Shown here one piece after another: positions 7,013 to 13,423 of a stretch of DNA of 15,564 bases; position 1 is the stretch's first letter; each line of letters begins with the position of its first letter. The stretch covers positions 2,330 to 17,893 of the forward strand of contig JAKAMH010000007.1 of NCBI GenBank assembly GCA_021813005.1, in the 5' to 3' direction. The position numbers and the translations under genes are program-made. Source of the DNA: a bacterium. Lineage in GTDB: Bacteria; Patescibacteriota; Microgenomatia; Levybacterales; UBA12049. The notes below the pieces were generated by a model. That model was not told the DNA's origin and did no database searches. It was given only the letters and a program-made list of their open reading frames with translations.

Positions 7013-7342
7013 TTACTTTTCTTCCTTTACTTCCTGGATGTCCTTATAGAGTTCCTTCTTAAGAGAGTCAGCGGCCTGTGTAATCTTGTCTTCTATCTTG
7101 TCTACTTTCTTGTCAAGAAGCTCCCAAATCTTATCATGTTCATGCGAGAGGACATGCGTCAGAAATATCTTCTTATCATCAGGTGAGAGTTCTGAAAGAA
7201 TAGCATCCATAATGACGTGGTGGATACTTGAATCAATTAGCGAGATCAGCTGCGCCTTGTCACTCTCTGATATATTCATCCTGTTGAGCTCAACAACAAG
7301 CGAATCTGTTTCAACAAGATGGCTGTAGAACTGTTTCTTCAT
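7013..7342 (-). CDS. Small helical protein, unknown function (DUF5663-like pattern)
   Basis: 109 aa from ATG 7342. Predicted nearly all-helical, with no TM segment. An N-terminal part (NISESDKAQLISLIDSSIHH) leads to an LSPDDKKIFLTHVL segment and then a Lys/Glu-rich amphipathic coiled-coil-like tail (about 75-109). The LS-x-x-D-K-x-x-FL pattern recalls the small DUF5663-type proteins common in CPR genomes; this is from memory and unverified. The frame is open upstream to GTG 7390, but that stretch lies inside a hairpin element. ATG 7342 starts MKKQFYSHL and overlaps the TGA of the possible small ORF above it. No Shine-Dalgarno sequence is visible. Last gene of a minus-strand group, upstream of GH57 but with its own separation of about 80 nt. 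Confidence 0.6.
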   Translation of the reverse strand: MKKQFYSHLVETDSLVVELNRMNISESDKAQLISLIDSSIHHVIMDAILSELSPDDKKIFLTHVLSHEHDKIWELLDKKVDKIEDKITQAADSLKKELYKDIQEVKEEK

Positions 7343-7354
7343 ATAGGTATTGCA
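7334..7354 (-). repeat. Start-region direct repeat, copy B
   Basis: A 21-bp segment around ATG 7342 (TGCAAT, six bases, then ATGAAGAAA) that matches the segment at 7477-7497 at 18 of 21 positions in the same orientation. It places a TGCAAT box six bases above the start codon. Confidence 0.5.
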
Positions 7355-7485
7355 ATAACCTTCAGGAAGGGGTGACAGGTGTTGGGGCACCCCATCGAGC
7401 GCCCGCAGCGAATAAAAAGAGCGAGGACGTCGGATGGGGAGAACACCTGGCAGGACCCCGAATTATATATAACAATTTTCTTCAT
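7339..7485 (-). CDS. Possible 48-aa Cys-containing small ORF overlapping a hairpin
   Basis: ATG 7485 to TGA 7339, MKKIVIYNSGSCQVFSPSDV then a stretch with three more Cys (RCGRSMGCPNTCHPF). In favour: TACAAT ends exactly seven positions above the ATG, the start lies five bases below the stop of the preceding gene, and the TGA overlaps the next gene's ATG (ATGA). Against: most of the frame is the two arms of a GC-rich imperfect hairpin (7369-7459), so lack of stops may be chance, and the peptide is not recognised. Treat as a hypothesis. Confidence 0.25.
   Translation of the reverse strand: MKKIVIYNSGSCQVFSPSDVLALFIRCGRSMGCPNTCHPFLKVIAIPI
7369..7459. ncRNA. 91-nt GC-rich imperfect hairpin; candidate structured RNA or palindromic element
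   Basis: Nested complementary arms on the plus strand: GGGGT 7369-7373 with ACCCC 7455-7459; CAGGTGTT 7376-7383 with AACACCTG 7442-7449; CCCCATC 7390-7396 with GATGGGG 7433-7439. An inner weak stem and an A-rich apex (7411-7419) complete a long rod interrupted by small internal loops. It is far more GC-rich than its AT-rich flanks. The shape recalls small rod-like RNAs such as 4.5S/SRP RNA, but the SRP GGAAGGAAGCAGC apex is absent. The strand is not determined. A TATAAT (7470-7465, minus) sits two bases above the minus-strand 5' arm, which would suit minus-strand transcription. Confidence 0.4.
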
Positions 7486-7497
7486 ATACCTATTGTA
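7477..7497 (-). repeat. Start-region direct repeat, copy A
   Basis: A 21-bp segment with TACAAT, six bases, then ATGAAGAAA. It is 18/21 identical to 7334-7354 and 143 bp away from it. It overlaps the stop codon of the exported-protein gene. Confidence 0.5.
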
Positions 7498-8377
7498 CAT
7501 TAATTGGCCCGAGCGGCACTTTATTTTCAGGATCGTTGACAAAAAAGTACAAGACAGGACCTTTTTGGGCTCCATCCACCCGCTCTAGATAAGACATTAC
7601 CTCGGGTGAACCACCAAGCTGTTTGCCTGTCCACGACGCCGGTCCAGCATCCCCGATCACCGCCACTAGTGCCTTACCATTGTCTGGATTTACCACAAGC
7701 ATCTTGCGATACCTGAAAAAGTCATTATATTCTCCGACGTGATCAAGGTAGCCGGGCGCCAGAAATGTCTGAACGGCAATGTAATACTTTTCCCGCATCT
7801 TATCCTCCCCTGTCATCTGGGCTTGAGACGGCGCGAAATACCCCCAGGCCCCCAGCCCCGGTGCCATGCCCGAGGACCAGTACAACCGGGCATCGTTTTG
7901 ATTGTCAAAATGGCTGCCCATTGTGTCACCCGGATAGCGTGCCAAATGCTGCTCTTCTCCAATATACCCATACGCACTATTCAGCTCGATACCATTCAAT
8001 GAAGGCTGCACATCAAGACCAAAATACTGTGAAAGCACCCCTCCTATCGCTTGTTTTTGCTGTTTTGAAAGCGGCTCAACAGTATGTGGCACATACTGAT
8101 GCAGGTCCGTCATAAAGAAGGCACTTTTATCAGGAGTAGGAGCCGGCTCCTGCGGCAATTCCTGCGCTGATACAGAGCGAGGTGGAAGTGTGGTCGAGGG
8201 AGTTGCAGCATGCAGAAGCATGAGCCCAGCCGCCCCGCCCACGGCAAGCTGTTTGGCATTGCTGCCTATCCAATGCGCCGCCTCACCATGCGTACTAATG
8301 AGTCTGTCTTGCAGCTCCTGGTGGCGCTTGACCCAGCGCTTCTTAAGTCGTTCGTACTGAGAATGTTTCTTGCGCAT
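7490..8377 (-). CDS. Exported or membrane-anchored protein with possible double-psi beta-barrel domain
   Basis: 295 aa from ATG 8377. A long basic N-terminal region (RKKHSQYERLKKRWVKRHQE) precedes a hydrophobic segment (about 43-58, QLAVGGAAGLMLLHAA) and a Pro/Ser/Thr-rich stretch (59-84), so the C-terminal 210 residues are probably outside the cell. Near the C-terminus, VVNPDNGKALVAVIGDAGPA (228-247) followed by GGSPEVMSYL resembles the VxNxxNGRxVxVxIxDRGP signature of RlpA-type double-psi barrels, with Ala in place of the usual Arg. Those domains act on or bind peptidoglycan or sugars, so a cell-wall role is possible but inferred. The frame is open to TTG 8431, but ATG 8377 is preferred because a TTGTCA/TACGAT promoter ends seven positions above it. 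Divergent from the NDH-2 gene. Confidence 0.65.
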   Translation of the reverse strand: MRKKHSQYERLKKRWVKRHQELQDRLISTHGEAAHWIGSNAKQLAVGGAAGLMLLHAATPSTTLPPRSVSAQELPQEPAPTPDKSAFFMTDLHQYVPHTVEPLSKQQKQAIGGVLSQYFGLDVQPSLNGIELNSAYGYIGEEQHLARYPGDTMGSHFDNQNDARLYWSSGMAPGLGAWGYFAPSQAQMTGEDKMREKYYIAVQTFLAPGYLDHVGEYNDFFRYRKMLVVNPDNGKALVAVIGDAGPASWTGKQLGGSPEVMSYLERVDGAQKGPVLYFFVNDPENKVPLGPINVQ

Positions 8378-8383
8378 ATCTAT

Positions 8384-8412
8384 ATCGTATATTATTGCCG
8401 AGGTACTGACAA
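8384..8412 (-). promoter_or_regulatory. Promoter of the exported-protein gene with leaderless geometry
   Basis: Minus strand: TTGTCA (8412-8407, 5/6), 17-bp spacer, TACGAT (8389-8384, 4/6). The A of ATG 8377 is the seventh base after the -10, and no ribosome-binding site precedes it, so a leaderless mRNA is predicted. The same -35 hexamer and spacer length are used at the ftsEX promoter. Confidence 0.5.
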
Positions 8413-8435
8413 GATAAACGGTTACGACCAACAGT

Positions 8436-8545
8436 TACGACTTACGCAAAACCTATCATTCTGATCCGCCGGCAGGCAGGGCAGACAGGTAGATCCTGAT
8501 CCCTGCGCCGCAGGGATCAGGATGACAAAAAGTGCGTAAGTCGTA
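8436..8545. mobile_element. MITE-like element with 12-bp terminal inverted repeats
   Basis: 110 bp bounded by TACGACTTACGC (8436-8447) and GCGTAAGTCGTA (8534-8545), perfect inverted copies. CAGT lies directly outside each end (8432-8435 and 8546-8549), consistent with a 4-bp target duplication. There is no coding capacity. The interior holds a GTCATYCTGA-type palindromic unit and a strong 14-bp hairpin (8493-8506 with 8510-8523, loop GCC). It lies between the divergent exported-protein and NDH-2 promoters. No transposase is in the window, so any movement would be in trans. Confidence 0.6.
8456..8526. repeat. Palindromic intergenic repeat, copy 2 (nested in the MITE-like element)
   Basis: Bounded by TCATTCTGATCC (8456) and GGATCAGGATGA (ends 8525), inverted copies apart from one wobble. 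It shares CCGGCAGGCAGG with the inverted strand of copy 3. The hairpin at 8493-8523 (14-bp stem) is the strongest simple hairpin in the window. Genes on both sides point away, so it is not a terminator for either. Confidence 0.7.
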
Positions 8546-8551
8546 CAGTAT

Positions 8552-8580
8552 TTGCATCATCCAGGTTAACTCGTTACTAT
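8552..8580 (+). promoter_or_regulatory. Weak candidate promoter of the NDH-2 gene
   Basis: TTGCAT (8552-8557), 17-bp spacer, TACTAT (8575-8580). Predicted start is about 8587, giving a leader of only a few bases. AAAAGGAG ends immediately before ATG 8591, closer than a normal Shine-Dalgarno sequence allows. Confidence 0.35.
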
Positions 8581-8590
8581 AGAAAAGGAG

Positions 8591-9787
8591 ATGAAAAAAA
8601 TTGTTGTACTGGGAGGAGGATTTGGCGGAGTGGCTGCGCTTCACACGCTGGCGCAAAATAGTAGGGAAGACGAGCTGGAATTGACACTCATTGACAAAAA
8701 CACTTTTCACCTTTTCACCCCGTCACTCTACGAAGTCGCAAGCTCTGAGGAACCCAAAGTAAATGTCGCCATTCCCTTTCGGGAGATTTTTCCCAAACAT
8801 GTCCGTATCTTTAAAGATAGTATCAAAAGTATCGATACAAAACAAAAAAAGGTGCTTGTTACAAAGGGTCCGCCCCACCCCTATGACTACCTTGTTATCT
8901 CCTTGGGGAGCGAATCAGCCGACTTTCACATACCCGGACTTACCGAGCACGGACTTCCTCTTAAAACACTGGCAGACGCGATAGCGGTCCGAAATAATAT
9001 CCGGGACGCCTACCACAAGGCGCAGGAGGAAGGACGCGTCATGCGTATTCTCATCGGTGGAGGAGGATTTTCCGGCACAGAACTGGCCGGAGAGCTCACT
9101 AATTACCGGCGTCGCCTGGCCAAGCATCACAGACGCCCCAGGGACTGTGTCGAAATAAGCGTCATTTCGGGTTCCGAGTGCCTTCTGAAAGAACTTGATA
9201 TGTCTGTATCCAGACTGGCGGAAAAACGGCTGCGCAAAGAACAGGTTGTGCTTCGCTTTGGGGAACATATTGCAAGCGTTACAGAACACAGTATCAAAAC
9301 AGACAGGGGCAATACTTACCCATTTGATGTACTGATTTGGACAGGAGGGGTAAGAGCGAGCAGGCTTCCTGAAGAAAGCGGACTCCTGACCAACCAACGC
9401 GGGCAAGTACCTGTAAATGAGCTACTGCAGATAAGTGGAGAGACACACGTGTACGCAGTTGGCGATATCGCGGAGTTTATTGAACCCGAGACAAACGCGC
9501 CCATTCCAACGGTTGCCCAAGTTGCAGAGGATCAGGGTAAACAGGCCGCCGAGAACATCCTTCACTCCATCCGTAATGAAAAGCTTGTCCCCTATGAATA
9601 CAGGCATTTTGGGTACATCGTGCCCCTCAAGGGACATTACGCCGTTGCCCAGCTTCCCTACCTGCACCTTTCAGGCCTGGCCGGATGGATACTCCAACAA
9701 TTGGTGTTTCTCAGATATCTCTACGGTATTTTGCCACTCAGTAAGGCTATGAAACGCTGGAACAAGTTTGAAAAAGAGCTGCTGTAA
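8591..9787 (+). CDS. ndh: Type II NADH dehydrogenase (NDH-2), FAD-dependent NADH:quinone oxidoreductase
   Basis: 398 aa. N-terminal FAD Rossmann motif VVLGGGFGG (5-13), NADH-binding motif LIGGGGFSGTELAGEL (154-169) and second FAD motif VYAVGDIAEF (288-297). The segment PTVAQVAEDQGKQAAENI (306-323) matches the quinone-site region typical of NDH-2. The C-terminus (about 360-398) has hydrophobic and basic residues suited to peripheral membrane attachment. The enzyme oxidises NADH without pumping ions. It is monotopic and faces the cytoplasm. ATG 8591 is fixed by the FAD motif starting five residues in. Its stop lies one base from the stop of the convergent FAD dehydrogenase. Whether this organism has quinones or a terminal acceptor is not visible here; related flavin oxidoreductases with other acceptors remain possible. 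Confidence 0.88.
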   Translation: MKKIVVLGGGFGGVAALHTLAQNSREDELELTLIDKNTFHLFTPSLYEVASSEEPKVNVAIPFREIFPKHVRIFKDSIKSIDTKQKKVLVTKGPPHPYDYLVISLGSESADFHIPGLTEHGLPLKTLADAIAVRNNIRDAYHKAQEEGRVMRILIGGGGFSGTELAGELTNYRRRLAKHHRRPRDCVEISVISGSECLLKELDMSVSRLAEKRLRKEQVVLRFGEHIASVTEHSIKTDRGNTYPFDVLIWTGGVRASRLPEESGLLTNQRGQVPVNELLQISGETHVYAVGDIAEFIEPETNAPIPTVAQVAEDQGKQAAENILHSIRNEKLVPYEYRHFGYIVPLKGHYAVAQLPYLHLSGLAGWILQQLVFLRYLYGILPLSKAMKRWNKFEKELL

Positions 9788-9788
9788 G

Positions 9789-11444
9789 CTACCAGTGCTC
9801 TCGGATATGGGAGAGCGCGTACTCCATGGTGCCACCGATCTTTTTTCGGGGATTGAAGATGCCTTCCGGATCAAAAATCTTCTTCGTCTGTCGAAATAGA
9901 TCGTACACTTTTTTGCCATACATCTGCTCAAGATAGGGCGTACGGACTAACCCATCGTTATGCTCGGCAGTGATCGTGCCATGATATGCAAGTACAAGAT
10001 CATACACCTTTTTACCAAGCTCAGGGATAATCTTTTTCGTATCGGGATCCTCAATCGTCATGAGAGGAATGATATGAAAGTTTCCGTCTCCTACATGCCC
10101 GGCAACCGTATAGATAAGGCTTGGGTACTTGGTAAAGAGCGCATTGAGTTTGGGAAGAAATTCAGGCAGATACTCCGGACGGACGGCAAAATCATCGATA
10201 AAAGGCGCCGTATGCTTGTCTTTGATTTTCTTCCGAAGCAAATTAAAGCTCTCTCGCCTGATAAGCCAATATTTCTGGGCCGCCTTTTTTGTGGGAGCGA
10301 TAGACATCTTGACCTGAAACGGCTTCAGCTTTGCGCGAAGGCCTTCGATCTTCTCGTAAATCTCATGTCTGACGTCTCCAGTGAACTCAACCTGTAGGAC
10401 AAGTTTCGGGATGCCACCAGTCAGAATCATCATAAATTCGGGCAGGAAATGCCAGGCTGTCTCAAGCGTATTTTTGGCTCCGAGCTGCTTGGCAAATTCC
10501 CGAAAGTACTTAATCGCCAGTTTAAGCGTATGGTCATCGTATGCCTCAAAACTCTCGGGTTTAAGCGGCAGAACATCATTGATAATCTCACCCAGGTGAT
10601 CTAAATTGTTGAGAAATATCACAATCATCTCAGAGTATTTTTTAACCGGCACAAGCTTGATCTTCGCCTTGGTAACCAGCCCCAGTGTCCCTTGTGCACC
10701 GACAATCAGCTTTGCAAAATCAAATGTCTTCTTTTCTCTGTCATAAACGTTCCAGAGATAGTACCCGGCAGAATTTTTGGAAACCTTGGGCCTGGCATCC
10801 TGAAGCAGGTCATAGTTATCCGCTACCAAGCGAAACGTCTCTCTGTAGAGGCGGCCCTCAAAATTATTTTGTGACATTTTCTGCTTGAGCTCTGGTTCTG
10901 TCAGTTTACCGAAGACGTATTCGTTACCGTCCGAGAGTACGATATGCACCTCCTCAACGTAGCGCTCCGTCTTGCCATACTCAAGAGACTTTTCGCCACC
11001 CGAATTGTTATTAACTATGCCTCCCATAGCACAAAGCTCACGTGAGGCCGGATAGGACGGGAAAATGAGACCATGTTTCAAAGTTTCTTTCTCAAAGTCA
11101 CGATAAAAGACGCCCGGTTCAACAGTCGCCGTGCTACCATGCACAACCGGCTTGTCCATAAAATACTTCTGGAAGGCAACCGTGATCGAGTCATTAATTG
11201 ATCCGCCTCCCATGTCTGTACCCGCAGCGCGTCCGGTGAGTGAGAGATCCTGATGGTCTTTTTTGTGCTTATTCACAAATGTCACAAGAGCCTTTATGTC
11301 TTCAACATCTTTAGGATACACAACCACTTGTGGCTTGACCTCAAACAAGCTTGCGTCATGACTAAATGATGTAAGCGTCACATCATCCGTCACTACGTCG
11401 CCCTTCACCGTCTTTTTCAGTTCTTCGAGAAGTTTTTGATCCAT
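9789..11444 (-). CDS. FAD-linked 2-hydroxyacid dehydrogenase (GlcD / D-lactate dehydrogenase type)
   Basis: 551 aa. An N-terminal PCMH-type FAD domain (FAD_binding_4; SLTGRAAGTDMGGGS at 68-82 and IVGAQGTLGLVT at 247-258) is followed by a FAD-oxidase C domain with GHVGDGNFH (449-457), AEHNDGLVRTP (493-503) and the C-terminal IFDPEGIFNPRKK (523-535). The conserved His and Asp of the GHVGDGN and EHNDG motifs form the substrate/metal site in relatives acting on D-lactate, glycolate or D-2-hydroxyglutarate. The usual HGDG is HNDG here, which also occurs in the family. No cysteine cluster is seen, so the fused Fe-S domain of some relatives is absent. ATG 11444 follows the TAG of the transketolase C-subunit by one base, so the two are coupled. 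Substrate unknown. Confidence 0.88.
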   Translation of the reverse strand: MDQKLLEELKKTVKGDVVTDDVTLTSFSHDASLFEVKPQVVVYPKDVEDIKALVTFVNKHKKDHQDLSLTGRAAGTDMGGGSINDSITVAFQKYFMDKPVVHGSTATVEPGVFYRDFEKETLKHGLIFPSYPASRELCAMGGIVNNNSGGEKSLEYGKTERYVEEVHIVLSDGNEYVFGKLTEPELKQKMSQNNFEGRLYRETFRLVADNYDLLQDARPKVSKNSAGYYLWNVYDREKKTFDFAKLIVGAQGTLGLVTKAKIKLVPVKKYSEMIVIFLNNLDHLGEIINDVLPLKPESFEAYDDHTLKLAIKYFREFAKQLGAKNTLETAWHFLPEFMMILTGGIPKLVLQVEFTGDVRHEIYEKIEGLRAKLKPFQVKMSIAPTKKAAQKYWLIRRESFNLLRKKIKDKHTAPFIDDFAVRPEYLPEFLPKLNALFTKYPSLIYTVAGHVGDGNFHIIPLMTIEDPDTKKIIPELGKKVYDLVLAYHGTITAEHNDGLVRTPYLEQMYGKKVYDLFRQTKKIFDPEGIFNPRKKIGGTMEYALSHIREHW

Positions 11445-11445
11445 G

Positions 11446-12438
11446 CTATTTCTTTCTGTGCAGTACTCGTCTCACGGCTGTTTTGACGGCCTGCTTATCA
11501 AGGTGATATTTTGCCATCAAGGCGACCGGGTCCCCGGACTCCGCAAATGTGTCCTTAAGCCCCACAAATTCCATGGGAGTAGGCCGGTGCAAAGCAAGAA
11601 ATTCAGAGATAGCCCCACCGAGTCCACCCATCACCTGATGGTCCTCAACCGTAACCGCTGCGCCTGCCTTCTCCACCAGATCCAGAATCGTTTTCCCGTC
11701 AAGCGGTTTAATAACCCCGACATTGGCGACAAGTGTCTCGATCTTTTCTCCCTCGAGCTCCCGTGCCGCCAGAAGTGCCTGGTAGAGCATATGGCCTGTA
11801 GCCAAAAGCACAACGGCGGGTTTTTTGCTCGTCCAAAATGTCTGGATCTTACCAGGCGCAAAGGGCGTCTCTTCTGTCGTCATAATCGGCGTTTTATCAC
11901 GCGTAAAGCGAAGGTAGACAGGGTCCTCTGTCTGAGCCGCGGCAATGGTCATTTTTTTGGCTTCGAGGCTGTCACACGGCACGTATATCTGCATACCGGG
12001 CCAAGAACGCGTGATCGCAATATCTTCTGTTGCTTGGTGCGTCGCGCCGTCAGGTCCTGTCATGATACCCGAGTGGTGCCCCGCTATCTTGACATTGGCC
12101 CTATTATAGACGATCGTCGTTCGAATCGTCTCCCAGTTTTTGCCGGGAGAGAATGTCGCGTAGGATGAGATAAAAGCGACCTTACCTGTCACACCCAGCC
12201 CTGCCGCAATGGCTGCCATATTTTGTTCCGCCACACCGCACTCAAAAAACCTTTCGGGATATTTTTTTTCAAACCCGCCCGTTCGGGTGGATTCCGATAA
12301 ATCTGCTGTCAGGACGACGACGCGCGGATCGGTCTCGCCAAGTTCGACAAGTGCCTCTCCGAATCCATCCCTCGTTGGTCTACGCTGGACATCCTCGTCA
12401 AAAACGTGTTCATTCAAATATAAATATGGATTTAACAT
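11446..12438 (-). CDS. Transketolase, C-terminal subunit
   Basis: 330 aa covering the pyrimidine-binding and C-terminal domains of a split transketolase. Visible: TRDGFGEALVELGE (22-35), ECGVAEQNMAAIAAGL (66-81) with catalytic Glu71, SYATFSPGKNWETIRT (92-107), GHHSGIMTGPDGATHQATED (120-139) and a Rossmann-like C-domain from about 206 (KPAVVLLATGHMLYQA). Together with the N-subunit just upstream it makes the TPP enzyme that moves two-carbon ketol units in the non-oxidative pentose phosphate pathway. DXP synthase is excluded because the halves are separate and the N-half is transketolase-like. The ATG at 12438 has no good Shine-Dalgarno sequence. A palindromic repeat fills the gap to the N-subunit gene. 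The downstream FAD dehydrogenase starts one base after its stop. Confidence 0.93.
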   Translation of the reverse strand: MLNPYLYLNEHVFDEDVQRRPTRDGFGEALVELGETDPRVVVLTADLSESTRTGGFEKKYPERFFECGVAEQNMAAIAAGLGVTGKVAFISSYATFSPGKNWETIRTTIVYNRANVKIAGHHSGIMTGPDGATHQATEDIAITRSWPGMQIYVPCDSLEAKKMTIAAAQTEDPVYLRFTRDKTPIMTTEETPFAPGKIQTFWTSKKPAVVLLATGHMLYQALLAARELEGEKIETLVANVGVIKPLDGKTILDLVEKAGAAVTVEDHQVMGGLGGAISEFLALHRPTPMEFVGLKDTFAESGDPVALMAKYHLDKQAVKTAVRRVLHRKK

Positions 12439-12448
12439 AAGATCACAT

Positions 12449-12534
12449 TGTCATTCTGACCCCGCTTAGCGAGGGAAGAATCTAGAGAGATCCTTCACTT
12501 TCCTGCCTGCCGGCAGGCAAGGCTCAGGATGACA
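12449..12534. repeat. Palindromic intergenic repeat, copy 3
   Basis: Bounded by TGTCATTCTGA (12449) and TCAGGATGACA (12524-12534). It contains the 16-bp perfect palindrome TGCCTGCCGGCAGGCA (12504-12519) and the weaker CCCCGCTTAGCGAGGG fold. It fills the gap between the two transketolase genes. Its left arm (12449-12483) is the inverted copy of the right arm of copy 4 with one mismatch in 35. It could form a hairpin in the polycistronic mRNA. Confidence 0.8.
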
Positions 12535-12543
12535 TCGGAGACT

Positions 12544-13407
12544 TTACTCATGTTCAGATCTGATTTTTCCATGTAATGTCCTAAGCTCCGAAAGCGCCTT
12601 CTTCGCTTCATCCTTGTTCGGAGGCTTGCCGTGCCAGGTAAAATCTCCCTCCATAAAATCTACTCCCTTTCCCGCAATAGTATGAGCAATGATCAGCGTC
12701 GGTTTTTCATAGATCGTCCGTGCTTCACGAACCGCCTCCACAAACGCCCGAATATTATGCCCATCCACTTCAAGCACATGCCAATTAAATGCCTCATATT
12801 TTGCTCTCACCGGCTCAAGTGGCATCACATCCTCCGTAAAACCGTCAATCTGGATGTTATTTCGGTCCAGTATCACCGTCAGGTTATGTAACTTTTCTTT
12901 GCCGGCGTACATCACGGCTTCCCAGGTGTTGCCCTCCTCATGTTCACCGTCTGACGCCACGCAGTAGACTTGATAGTCCTTCTTGTCCAGTCTTCCGGCA
13001 AGCGCCATACCAATGGCCTGCGATATGCCCTCACCGAGCGGACCGGAAGTGGTCTCAACGCCGGGAAGAGCAGATCTGTGCGGGTGACCTTGCAGACGCG
13101 AGTCAATCTTGCGAAGCGTCATCAGCTCCCTTACCGGGAAGTAGCCTGCAAGCGCCATCGCAGCATAACGCACCGGACAGATATGACCATTTGAGAGAAT
13201 CAGACGGTCACGGTCCTCCCAGTCAGGATTTTTGGGATCATGGCGCAAAACATGAAAATACATGGCGGCGAATATGTCCGCCATACCAAGCGGTCCGGCA
13301 GAGTGTCCTGATCCTGCCTCAAGCAGCATCTTAATAATCCACTCCCGAATCTCGACTGCTTTCTCGTTAAGCTGTTTTAGCTTATCATCGTAGATTTCGT
13401 CAATCAT
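12544..13407 (-). CDS. Transketolase, N-terminal (TPP-binding) subunit
   Basis: 287 aa from ATG 13407. TPP pyrophosphate domain: GSGHSAGPLG (32-41), LSNGHICPVRYA (71-82), LQGHPH (105-110), SGPLGEGISQAIGMALAGR (121-139) and the TPP/Mg motif from SDGEHEEG (152-159) to DRNN (181-184). The length is typical for split transketolase N-subunits. The frame is open to an ATG at 13428, but that ATG lies inside the terminal TCAGGATGAC of repeat copy 4 and has no spaced ribosome-binding site. ATG 13407 has AAGGA ten bases upstream and gives MIDEIYDDKLKQLNEKAVEI. Pairs with the C-subunit encoded next. Glycerate kinase lies upstream in the same direction. Confidence 0.93.
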   Translation of the reverse strand: MIDEIYDDKLKQLNEKAVEIREWIIKMLLEAGSGHSAGPLGMADIFAAMYFHVLRHDPKNPDWEDRDRLILSNGHICPVRYAAMALAGYFPVRELMTLRKIDSRLQGHPHRSALPGVETTSGPLGEGISQAIGMALAGRLDKKDYQVYCVASDGEHEEGNTWEAVMYAGKEKLHNLTVILDRNNIQIDGFTEDVMPLEPVRAKYEAFNWHVLEVDGHNIRAFVEAVREARTIYEKPTLIIAHTIAGKGVDFMEGDFTWHGKPPNKDEAKKALSELRTLHGKIRSEHE

Positions 13408-13423
13408 ACTCTTTACATCCTTC

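Noticed and set aside
7369..7459. Hairpin as SRP (4.5S) RNA
   Set aside because: Rod shape and GGGG/CCCC ends fit, but the diagnostic GGAAGGAAGCAGC apex is absent on both strands.
8915..9406. Minus-strand frame of 163 codons
   Set aside because: Antisense shadow of NDH-2; the plus-strand protein has all expected motifs.
11443..12168. Plus-strand frame of 241 codons
   Set aside because: It lies opposite the transketolase C-subunit gene, which has full family motifs. The plus product resembles nothing and is a shadow.
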